38,391 nucleotides of DNA, taken from NCBI GenBank assembly GCA_020724485.1, contig DYGW01000004.1:1-38391 (forward strand), in the 5' to 3' direction. Shown here piece by piece: positions 15,702 to 23,041 of the stretch. This DNA is from Thermoflexus sp. (GTDB lineage Bacteria > Chloroflexota > Anaerolineae > Aggregatilineales > Aggregatilineaceae). The position numbers and the translations under genes were made by a program. Numbering within the stretch: the first letter of the stretch is position 1; the number at the start of each line of letters is the position of its first letter. The notes under the pieces were generated by a model that searched no databases, was not told the origin of the DNA, and saw only the letters and a program-made list of their open reading frames with translations.

Positions 15702-17084
15702 ATGCTGAATGAAGGACGCTTCGACCTGTTGGCGCGCGCGCCGCTGCTCAAGCGTATGTTGCAGGCGCGCGCCTTCCAGCCGGCCCTGATGCTGGCGACG
15801 CTGGCTGTCTTCACGCTGGCTATCCTGACGGGGCTGGCGGGCACGCCAGCAGGAAGCCGCAACTTCGGCATCATCTTCGTGTGGATCGTGTGGTGGGCGC
15901 TGTTGATCGTGGTGTTGGTGCCATTCTTCGGGCGCTTCTGGTGCACCGTCTGCCCGGTCCCTGCGCCGGGCGAATGGCTCCAGCGCCGCGCCATCGTGCA
16001 GCGCGGCCCGGCTCGGCCCTGGACGCGCGGCCTGCGCTGGTCGCGCCGTCTGAAGAACATGTGGCTACAGAATCTCGGCTTCTTGGGCGTCGCCGTGTTC
16101 AGCACGATTATCCTCACCCGTCCGAACGTCAGCGCCCTAGTGCTGCTCGGCTTCCTGCTGGCTGGCGTCGTGCTGAGCGCGCTCTACAAGAACCGCGTGT
16201 TCTGCCGCTATGTCTGTCCGGTGGGCGGCTTCATCGGGCTGTACTCGCTGCTGTCGCCCGTTGAGCTGCGTGTCGCCGACCCGGACGTGTGCGCCGATCA
16301 CAAGACGAAGGACTGCATCACCGGTAACGAGGCCGGCTATGGCTGCCCCTGGATGGTCTTCCCCGGCAACCTGACGCGCAACGTCTACTGCGGCCTGTGC
16401 TTTGAGTGCCTGAAAACCTGCCCCAAGAACAACATCGTGCTCAATCTGCGCCCCTTCGGCAGCGATCTGATGGTCGCCAAAGAGCGCCGCCTGGACGAAG
16501 CCTACAAAGCCTTCATCATGCTCGGCTGCGCCCTGCTGTACTCGGTGGTGCTGCTCGGTCCCTGGGGCTGGCTGAAGGGCTGGGCCAATATGGAGTCATT
16601 GCCGCACTGGGGCCTCTATGCGCTCGGCTTCGTGGCCTTCAACCTGGCGCTGCTGCCGGGGTTTTTCTGGCTGGCCGTGTGGGGCGCGCGGCGGATGACC
16701 CCCGCTCGCCAGCCCATGCGCCGCCTGTTTGTGGACTATGCCTACACGCTGATCCCGCTGGGGCTGGCGGCATGGATCGCGTTCAGCGTCGGGTTTGTGC
16801 TGGTCAATGGCAGCTATGCGCTGTCCGTGCTCTCCGACCCCTTTGGCTGGGGCTGGAACCTCTTCGGCACAGCAGATGCGGCCTGGACGCCGCTAGGAGC
16901 CACCCTGATCCCCTTTCTTCAAGTGGGGATATTGACTGCCGGACTGCTGCTCGCGCTGAACACCGCCTACAAGATCGCGCGCCAGCACCACGCGCACCAC
17001 CGTCCCGCCTTTCTGGCGGCGCTTCCGGTGAGCGGATTCGCGCTGATCACAACGCTGGGATTCCTGAGACTGTACCTGGGGTGA
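15702..17084 (+). CDS. NosR/NapH-like polyferredoxin membrane protein
   Basis: This 460-aa integral membrane iron-sulfur protein has helices at about 26-48, 55-76, 123-139 and 143-162, plus at least four more after residue 265. Cysteine motifs of the NapH/NosR/CcoG group are present: C81-x2-C84-P, C168-x3-C172-P, and a ferredoxin motif C230-x2-C233-x2-C236-x3-C240-P, with extra Cys at 197, 205 and 215. Proteins of this class move electrons between quinol or flavin donors and extracytoplasmic acceptors. There is no FMN-binding domain as in full NosR. It starts 2 nt past the DUF1573 stop and ends 2 nt before the CuA-cytochrome c gene, so it is a central component of the operon. Its donor and acceptor are not known. 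Confidence 0.87.
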   Translation: MLNEGRFDLLARAPLLKRMLQARAFQPALMLATLAVFTLAILTGLAGTPAGSRNFGIIFVWIVWWALLIVVLVPFFGRFWCTVCPVPAPGEWLQRRAIVQRGPARPWTRGLRWSRRLKNMWLQNLGFLGVAVFSTIILTRPNVSALVLLGFLLAGVVLSALYKNRVFCRYVCPVGGFIGLYSLLSPVELRVADPDVCADHKTKDCITGNEAGYGCPWMVFPGNLTRNVYCGLCFECLKTCPKNNIVLNLRPFGSDLMVAKERRLDEAYKAFIMLGCALLYSVVLLGPWGWLKGWANMESLPHWGLYALGFVAFNLALLPGFFWLAVWGARRMTPARQPMRRLFVDYAYTLIPLGLAAWIAFSVGFVLVNGSYALSVLSDPFGWGWNLFGTADAAWTPLGATLIPFLQVGILTAGLLLALNTAYKIARQHHAHHRPAFLAALPVSGFALITTLGFLRLYLG

Positions 17085-17086
17085 CG

Positions 17087-18106
17087 ATGGAACGTCGCGA
17101 AGTGGCGGCTTGGGTCGCCGTCGGGCTGATCGTGATCGGTTTGCCAAGCGCGGTGTTGGGCTACCAGCACTGGCTGCGGCTGGCAGCCGCCGAGCAGCGC
17201 GTGATTGACATCCAGGCCTACGCGCCAGAGAGGGGCGGGTTCGCGCCGGATGCGATCCGCGTGGCGGTCAACGAGCCGGTGACGCTGCGCTTCGCGGCGA
17301 TGGATGTGACGCACGGCGTCGCGCTGGGGCCGGGGCTGGGCGTTGACCTGGGCCACATCGATCCGGGCAAGGTCAAGGAGATTTCGCTGACCTTCGACCG
17401 GCCCGGCACGTACACCTACTACTGCAACACGTGGTGCGGCCCGGATCACTGGCGGATGCGCGGCACGATCCAGGTCATCGATCCAGCCAATCCAGACTTG
17501 CTGCCAGCCGCCCAGCCGGACCCGGTCATCGCGGCGCTGATCGCGGAGGGCGTGGATATTGACGCCCAACATGACGCCGGGCGCAAACATGGTGACGCTC
17601 CCGCCCTGATCATCGAGCGCCCACCTTCGGCGCAGCGCGGCGCAACTCTCTTCGGCAGCGTGACGATCCCCCCCGAAGTGAGCGATCCCGCCTGGCGGCG
17701 CTCGCACCCCCCGGCCCACGTCCTTGAGTTGCTCCGCCAGACCAACCGCCAAGCCCCGCAGGCTGATCTGATAGACGTGGTCGCCTATTTGTGGACGACG
17801 GACACAGCGCCAGAAACGCTGGCAGCCGCCGAGTCGCTGTACAACAAGAACTGCGCCGCCTGTCACGGGCAGACTGGCGGCGGGGATGGGCCGGCAGCCG
17901 GCACGACAGCCGAAAAGCCGGTCGCTTTCGCGGATGCCGCGTATCTATTCGAGCGGCGAAGCGATGTGCTGTACGCCAAAATCCGGCGCGGCGGGATGGG
18001 GACTGACATGCCGAACTTTGGCACCCTGTTCACGCCGGAAGAAACCTGGGCGCTGGTCGAGTATCTCTGGACGCTGCCGGTAAGCGCCTTGCCGGAACCG
18101 CGTTAG
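17087..18106 (+). CDS. CuA cupredoxin fused to cytochrome c
   Basis: This 339-aa exported or anchored protein has an N-terminal helix at about 7-25. A cupredoxin domain (about 38-132) has a full CuA set: H76 in DVTHGVAL and C113-x3-C117-x3-H121-x2-M124 in CNTWCGPDHWRM. A middle segment (about 160-237) looks like a cytochrome c fold with RGATLFG and VVAYLW but has no CxxCH. The C-terminal class I cytochrome c has CAACH (256-260) and axial Met candidates M304 or M308. This resembles caa3-oxidase subunit II but lacks its two-helix membrane anchor. The longer frame starting at 16406 is rejected, because ATG at 17087 lies 2 nt after the previous stop and opens the signal helix. It ends the redox operon. 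Confidence 0.87.
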   Translation: MERREVAAWVAVGLIVIGLPSAVLGYQHWLRLAAAEQRVIDIQAYAPERGGFAPDAIRVAVNEPVTLRFAAMDVTHGVALGPGLGVDLGHIDPGKVKEISLTFDRPGTYTYYCNTWCGPDHWRMRGTIQVIDPANPDLLPAAQPDPVIAALIAEGVDIDAQHDAGRKHGDAPALIIERPPSAQRGATLFGSVTIPPEVSDPAWRRSHPPAHVLELLRQTNRQAPQADLIDVVAYLWTTDTAPETLAAAESLYNKNCAACHGQTGGGDGPAAGTTAEKPVAFADAAYLFERRSDVLYAKIRRGGMGTDMPNFGTLFTPEETWALVEYLWTLPVSALPEPR

Positions 18107-18367
18107 CGTGCTTTGCTATGTTGATGGCTCATCGTTTCCTTCAACGGATGGCATTCTGCCTGTAGTTCACCTGGCCCTAGGGAGCGCAGCCCTACTGCCC
18201 TGACAGGTGTTGGACAAGCCCCTTCGCGAGGACCCCATATCGGGATAGACCTGCCTGGAGCTTACTTTCCTCCCGGCGCGTTCCGTGTTTTAATGGGCCT
18301 GTGGGCAACACAACCGGGGAGCAAGGGACGCGCAGCGATCACCATACGCGCACCAGGAGAGTTGGAC

Positions 18368-19339
18368 ATGAAGATCATCACGGCAGAAGAAGTGCGCGCA
18401 GCCGTGACCATGCGCGAGGCCATTGACGCGATGCGCGAGGGCTTCATCGCGCTATCTGCAGGCCGGGCGCATGTGCCGCTGCGCAGCGCGCTGGATACGC
18501 CGGGCGGCGTCCTGCTGACTATGCCGGCCCAGATTGACGGATCGCCGGTCAGCGCGGTGAAGGTGGTGGCGGTGTGCCCCGCCAACCCGTCGCGCGGCCT
18601 GCCGACCATCTACGCCGCCGTGCTGGTGACGGACGCTCAGACGGGCGCGCCGCTGGCGCTCCTGGACGGGCGCATCCTGACGGCGCAGCGCACAGGCGCG
18701 GCCTCCGGCCTGGCAACCGAGCTGCTGGCCCTGCCGCAGGCGTCAGTTCTGGCCGTGATCGGCGCGGGCACGCAGGCGCGCACGCAAGTGGCCGCCGTGT
18801 GCGCCGTGCGACCAATCACCGAAATTCGCATTTACAGTCTGGGGGGCGCGGAGCAGATGGCCGAGGAGCTGCGCGGGATGTACGACGCCCGGATCGTCGT
18901 CGCCCCGTCCGCCCCTGCCGCCCTGCAAGGGGCGCAGGTTGTGGTCGCTGCCACCAACAGCAAGACGCCGGTGGTGCATCTGGCCGACCTCGCGCCCGGC
19001 GTGCACGTCAACGGCATCGGCTCGTTCACCCCGCAGATGCAGGAGATCGCCGCCGACGTGGTGATGGCCGCCCGTGTGGTGGTTGATCACCGGGCGAGCG
19101 CCTGGGCGGAGGCCGGAGACCTGATCATCCCGCGCGACCAGGGGCTGATCAGCGAGGCCAGTGTCTACGCCGAGATCGGGGAGATCGCCGCCGGGCTGAA
19201 GCGGGGGCGTCACGATCCGGACGAGATCACCTTCTTCAAGTCGGTCGGCAATGCCGTCCAGGACGCGGCCCTGGTAGCGCGCGTGCTCGCCGCAGCCCAG
19301 GAGCGCGGCCTGGGGATTGAGGTGGCGCTCAGCCTATGA
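18368..19339 (+). CDS. Ornithine cyclodeaminase/mu-crystallin family enzyme
   Basis: This 323-aa NAD(P)-dependent enzyme belongs to the ornithine cyclodeaminase, alanine dehydrogenase and ketimine reductase family. Visible features are an N-terminal dimerisation/substrate domain with K65 in SAVKVVAVCP, the family stretch GRILTAQRTGAASGLA (101-116), and a Rossmann dinucleotide motif AVIGAGTQA (129-137). The C-terminal part has FKSVGNAVQDAA with the catalytic-type Asp. Shine-Dalgarno AGGAGAG fixes ATG at 18368. The gene converges with the FAD oxidase and overlaps its 3' end by 11 nt. The substrate cannot be read from the sequence. The neighbouring amino-acid transporter and oxidase suggest an amino- or imino-acid catabolic role, for example reduction of a cyclic imine. 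Confidence 0.87.
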   Translation: MKIITAEEVRAAVTMREAIDAMREGFIALSAGRAHVPLRSALDTPGGVLLTMPAQIDGSPVSAVKVVAVCPANPSRGLPTIYAAVLVTDAQTGAPLALLDGRILTAQRTGAASGLATELLALPQASVLAVIGAGTQARTQVAAVCAVRPITEIRIYSLGGAEQMAEELRGMYDARIVVAPSAPAALQGAQVVVAATNSKTPVVHLADLAPGVHVNGIGSFTPQMQEIAADVVMAARVVVDHRASAWAEAGDLIIPRDQGLISEASVYAEIGEIAAGLKRGRHDPDEITFFKSVGNAVQDAALVARVLAAAQERGLGIEVALSL

Positions 19340-20510
19340 TGCTGTAGGAATAGCGGCCTCTGACCAGATCGCCCTCCGCGAAGCGCTCAAAGCGGAACAG
19401 GTGCGGGTCAATCGGGCAGAGCTTCTCGCCGGTCACCAGATCGGCGATCATCTCACCGACGACCGGGGCCATCTTGAAGCCGCTGCCGCTCCACCCATAG
19501 GCGCAGATGAACCCTTCCAGCCCTGGCATACGCCCGAGGATCGGGTGCCAGTCGGGCGTCACGTCGTACAGGCCCGCCCAGCCTTTGCGAATCTCCGCCT
19601 CGCTCATGGCTGGCACCCGGTGCTCGGTGAACTCCGCCATCTCGATATTGAACTCCATGTCCACCGTTTCCGCGTAGTGATCGGGATCGACCTTGTTGGC
19701 GGCTTCCGAGGCTTCGAGCGAGCCGGACAGGGTGAGGCGTCCGGTCTCCGGGCGCAGGTAGAAGCCCTGCACGAAATCGCCGATGAAGGGGTGTTGGGAA
19801 GCCAGGCCCTCTGGCCGCTGGAAGACGGCGACCTGGTGCCGGCTGACTTCGACTGGCGTCTCGTAGCCCACGCCAAGCGCCAGACGCGCGCCCCAGGGGC
19901 CGGCGGCGTTGATCACCACCGGCGCGCTGTAATCCCCCTGGCTGGTCTTCACCCCGGTGATACGTCCGCCTGCGGAGCGGATCGCGGTCACTTCGACGCC
20001 CTGCAAGATGGTCGCGCCGAGGTCTTTGGCGCGGCTGGCGTAGGCGTTCGTAGCCATCACGCCATCCGCGCAGCCGGAGTCCGGCTCGTATGCCCCGCCA
20101 CCGATGTCCTCGACGTTCAGGTAGGGCGCAAGCGCCTGCACGGCCTGGGCGTCCAGGAATTCGGTATTGATCCCCACCTGCCGTTGCAGCGCGATGTTGG
20201 CTTTGAGTCCTTCCAGGTCGTGCGGGCCGACGATGAACAGCGCGCCGGTTTGCACCCAGCCCACGTCGCCTCCAACCGCCTGCTCAAAATCCCGCCAGAC
20301 CTGCAGCGAGCGCAGCGCCATGCGCGCCGTGATCTCGTTGGAGTAGTGCTGGCGCACCAGCCCGACCGTGCGCCCGGTGCCGCCCGCCGCCAGGTAACTT
20401 TTCTCCAGCAGGGTGACGCGGTACCCTCGCAGCGCCAACTGGTAGGCGGCGCTTGTCCCCGTGATGCCGCCGCCAATGACGATCACATCCGCCGTTTGTT
20501 GAGCCATCAT
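19329..20510 (-). CDS. FAD-dependent oxidoreductase, DAO/sarcosine oxidase-like
   Basis: This protein of about 393 aa is a flavoenzyme of the D-amino-acid oxidase (DAO) superfamily. The FAD Rossmann motif VIVIGGGITGTSAAYQL lies at the N-terminus and is followed by EKSYLAAGGTGRTVGLVRQHYS, as in sarcosine and glycine oxidase relatives. A C-terminal GFICAYGWSGSGFKMAPVVGEMIADL matches the second flavin-binding segment. Such enzymes oxidise secondary or D-amino acids. A TTG precedes two ATGs; the ATG at 20510 has AGGA at good spacing. It is 44 nt downstream of the EamA gene on the same strand and probably the last gene of the liv operon. It lacks the covalent-FAD Cys typical of monomeric sarcosine oxidase at the expected place, so a dehydrogenase is also possible. 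Confidence 0.87.
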   Translation of the reverse strand: MMAQQTADVIVIGGGITGTSAAYQLALRGYRVTLLEKSYLAAGGTGRTVGLVRQHYSNEITARMALRSLQVWRDFEQAVGGDVGWVQTGALFIVGPHDLEGLKANIALQRQVGINTEFLDAQAVQALAPYLNVEDIGGGAYEPDSGCADGVMATNAYASRAKDLGATILQGVEVTAIRSAGGRITGVKTSQGDYSAPVVINAAGPWGARLALGVGYETPVEVSRHQVAVFQRPEGLASQHPFIGDFVQGFYLRPETGRLTLSGSLEASEAANKVDPDHYAETVDMEFNIEMAEFTEHRVPAMSEAEIRKGWAGLYDVTPDWHPILGRMPGLEGFICAYGWSGSGFKMAPVVGEMIADLVTGEKLCPIDPHLFRFERFAEGDLVRGRYSYSIIG

Positions 20511-20554
20511 CAACGCATCCTGTTCAGTATGGAGAGAGAACCAAACACTTCATG

Positions 20555-21427
20555 TTAGTGCGATGAGTCTTCTTTGCTGAGCACCCGTGCGATACCCGCA
20601 CCCAACACCAGCAGGCAGCCCACGATCTGCAGTGGCACAATGCTTTCGTGGTAGGCGAACACCCCGATCAAAGCGGCGGCTACCGGCTCCCCGTAGGCGA
20701 TGGAGCCATACTCGACCGTCTTCAGATGGCCGAGCGCCGCGATCACCAGGGTCAGCGCCAAGAAACCGTGCAGGACGCCCACCGCCACGATCCAGGGCAC
20801 GTCGGAGAGCTTGAGGCTGACGCCGCTGACGGCCACGACTGGCAGCATCACCAGCGACGCGACCAGGAACTGAGTGGACGTGCGCGCCAGACTTGATCCA
20901 CCGGCCTGCACCTTCCGGTTGTTCAGCACCAGGAACAGGCCGTAGAAAAGCCCGGACAGAAAACCGAAGACCAGGCTCTCGATCTCGTCCGCCCCGGTGG
21001 GCAGTCGGAACTCGGTGATGAACAGCGTCCCTAGCAGGGCGCAGCCGAGCAGCAGCCCGCTCGTCCGGTCAAATCCCTCCCCCAGCCAGAGGGCCGCGAG
21101 CGCGCTGGCGATCAACGGCCCCAGATAGAGCAGGAACGCCGCATTCGCCAGCGTCCCGCTCACGACAGCCCTGAAGTAGCACACCACGAACACCGCCAGC
21201 GCCAGGCCAGAGGCGAGCAGCATCCAGGTGACACGGACCGGTTTCTCGCTGGTCTGGCGGCCTGCCAGCCCGCGCAGGGCCGCCAGACACACAAAGCCAA
21301 TGCTGAAGCGCCCCAGGGCGATCACCAACTCGTTGCCGGGGGACACCTGCCGGACGAACACGCCCAGCGTCGCCATCAGGCTCGTCCCCGTGACGGCAGC
21401 GAGGTACCATACCCATTGGCGGGTCAC
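20555..21427 (-). CDS. EamA-family (DMT) transporter
   Basis: This 290-aa protein has about ten hydrophobic helices arranged as two EamA repeats. The first repeat includes LGVFVRQVSPGNELVIALGRF and the second includes GSIAYGEPVAAALIGVFAYHE, the usual proline-bearing signature near the end. Members of this drug/metabolite transporter superfamily export or import amino acids and other small metabolites. The start is GTG at 21427, directly after the livF stop, so translation is coupled. Its place between a branched-chain-type uptake system and an amino-acid oxidase suggests transport of a related amino acid or product. The direction and substrate are not visible in the sequence. Confidence 0.87.
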   Translation of the reverse strand: MTRQWVWYLAAVTGTSLMATLGVFVRQVSPGNELVIALGRFSIGFVCLAALRGLAGRQTSEKPVRVTWMLLASGLALAVFVVCYFRAVVSGTLANAAFLLYLGPLIASALAALWLGEGFDRTSGLLLGCALLGTLFITEFRLPTGADEIESLVFGFLSGLFYGLFLVLNNRKVQAGGSSLARTSTQFLVASLVMLPVVAVSGVSLKLSDVPWIVAVGVLHGFLALTLVIAALGHLKTVEYGSIAYGEPVAAALIGVFAYHESIVPLQIVGCLLVLGAGIARVLSKEDSSH

Positions 21428-22150
21428 TCATGCCTCGCCCAGATACGCCTGGCGGACGCGCGGCGCGTGCAGCAACTCAGACGCCGGGCCTTCGAGGGCG
21501 AGGGTGCCTGTCTCCAGCACGTAGCCATAGTCGGCCAGCCGGAGCGCGGCGCGCGCGTTCTGCTCGACCAGCAGCACGGTCACACCCTGCTCGTTGATCG
21601 CCTGGATCGTCTCAAAGATCGCTTTGACCAGCAGCGGGGCCAGCCCCAATGACGGCTCATCGAGCATCAGCAGCTTCGGGCTGGCCATCAGCGCGCGCCC
21701 GATGGATAGCATCTGCTGCTCGCCGCCGGAAAGAGTGCCGCCCAACTGTCTCTTGCGCCCGGCCAGGCGGGGGAAAAGATCGTACACGCGGCTGCGGTTG
21801 GCCTCGATGGAAGCGCGATTGTTGCCTAGCGAGTAGGCCCCCATGTTGAGATTTTCCTGCACGGTCAGCGTCGGGAAAATCTGCCGCCCCTCCGGCGCTT
21901 GGGTGAGTCCCAGGTAGACGATCTGGTGCGCGGGGAGCAGGTGAATCGGTGTCCCGTCGAAAATGATCTCGCCCGTCCGGGGCCGCAGCAGGCCGGAGAT
22001 CGTGCGCAGGGTGGTGGTCTTGCCCGCGCCGTTCGCCCCGATCAAGGTGACGATCTGGCCAGCCTCAACCTGCAGCGAAATATCCTTCAGGGTGCGGATA
22101 TTGCCGTAATAGGTACTGACGTTGCGCAGTTCAAGGAGGGCCACGATCAC
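21428..22150 (-). CDS. livF: Branched-chain amino acid ABC transporter ATP-binding protein LivF
   Basis: This 240-aa ABC ATPase has Walker A GANGAGKTT, the LivF-type LTQAPEGRQIFPTLTVQENL segment, the signature LSGGEQQMLSIGRAL and Walker B LLMLDEPSLGLAP. LivF pairs with LivG to drive uptake through LivH and LivM. The GTG start overlaps the livG stop by 4 nt (GTGA). It ends with TGA immediately before the EamA start. Length and motif order are normal for LivF. Confidence 0.95.
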   Translation of the reverse strand: MIVALLELRNVSTYYGNIRTLKDISLQVEAGQIVTLIGANGAGKTTTLRTISGLLRPRTGEIIFDGTPIHLLPAHQIVYLGLTQAPEGRQIFPTLTVQENLNMGAYSLGNNRASIEANRSRVYDLFPRLAGRKRQLGGTLSGGEQQMLSIGRALMASPKLLMLDEPSLGLAPLLVKAIFETIQAINEQGVTVLLVEQNARAALRLADYGYVLETGTLALEGPASELLHAPRVRQAYLGEA

Positions 22151-23031
22151 TCTACCTCGTCTTGTTCTTCGCCCAGGTAGGCGGCGATCACGTTCGGGTC
22201 TTGCTGGATGTCGGCAGGCGGACCTTCGGCAATCTTGCGCCCATCATCCAGCACTACGATGCGGTCGGAGATTCTCATCACGACCTTCATATCGTGCTCG
22301 ATCAGCAGGATGGTGATACCGCTCTGGCGAATCTGGTGGATAGTCTCCATCAAGGCCAACCCCTCGGCCTCGTTCAGACCGGCGGCTGGCTCGTCCAACA
22401 CCAGCAGTTTAGGCTCGGTGGCCAGCGCGCGCGCAATTTCCAGGCGGCGTTGGTCGCCGTAGGCCAGGTTGCGCGCCAGCTCATCCGCCCTGTCGGCCAG
22501 GCCGATGAACGCCAGGTGGCGCATGGCCCGGTCAACGATGTACTTCTCTTCCTCCAGCACGGATGGCAGCTTCAGCAGGGCGCCGGCTGCGCCGGCTCGC
22601 CCCCGGTGGTGCAGCCCGGCCATGACGTTCTCCAGCACGGTCAGCCGGGGGAAAAGCCGGATCGTTTGAAAGGTGCGGGCAATGCCGCGCTCAACGACAT
22701 CGTGCGGGCGCAGGATGGGCGACATCCCCATCCATTGCAGCGCCTTGTGCGGCAGCCAGGGCACCCAGCCTCCCAGACGGGTGAGCGAAGAGCGCGCGAA
22801 GCGCTCGTGCCGGCGGGCGTGCGTCTCAACGATCACCTGGCCGTCGAAGATGACGGTGCCTTCCGTCGCCGGGTAGATGCCCGTGATCACATTGAAGACG
22901 GTCGTCTTGCCCGCCCCGTTGGGGCCGATGAGGCTCAGAATCTCGCCCGACGCCAGGCTGAAGCTCAGATAATCAATCGCGCGCAGGCCGCCGAAATTCT
23001 TGCTGAGAGAGTTCACTTCGAGCAGGTTCAT
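22147..23031 (-). CDS. livG: Branched-chain amino acid ABC transporter ATP-binding protein LivG
   Basis: This protein of about 294 aa is the second ABC ATPase. It has Walker A GPNGAGKTT, the LivG segment GIARTFQTIRLFPRLTVLENVMAG, a degenerate signature NLAYGDQRRLEIARAL and Walker B LLVLDEPAAGLN. It also has the LivG C-terminal extension IAEGPPADIQQDPNVIAAYLG. A frame opening at 23064 is longer, but ATG at 23031 with GAGGAA 6 nt before it begins the conserved domain. About 45 residues around 75-120 form an insertion (ARRHERFARSSLTRLGGW) longer than in typical LivG, common in some Chloroflexota and Gram-positive forms. It overlaps livF by 4 nt. Confidence 0.95.
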   Translation of the reverse strand: MNLLEVNSLSKNFGGLRAIDYLSFSLASGEILSLIGPNGAGKTTVFNVITGIYPATEGTVIFDGQVIVETHARRHERFARSSLTRLGGWVPWLPHKALQWMGMSPILRPHDVVERGIARTFQTIRLFPRLTVLENVMAGLHHRGRAGAAGALLKLPSVLEEEKYIVDRAMRHLAFIGLADRADELARNLAYGDQRRLEIARALATEPKLLVLDEPAAGLNEAEGLALMETIHQIRQSGITILLIEHDMKVVMRISDRIVVLDDGRKIAEGPPADIQQDPNVIAAYLGEEQDEVE

Positions 23032-23041
23032 CGCCAATTCC

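Noticed and set aside
16406-17086. Long N-terminal extension of the CuA-cytochrome c frame
   Set aside because: This part is out of frame with, and lies inside, the polyferredoxin gene; the residues are low-complexity shadow sequence, and the signal helix begins at 17087.
19317-20558. 413-aa plus-strand open frame opposite the FAD oxidase
   Set aside because: Antisense shadow of a gene with clear FAD motifs.
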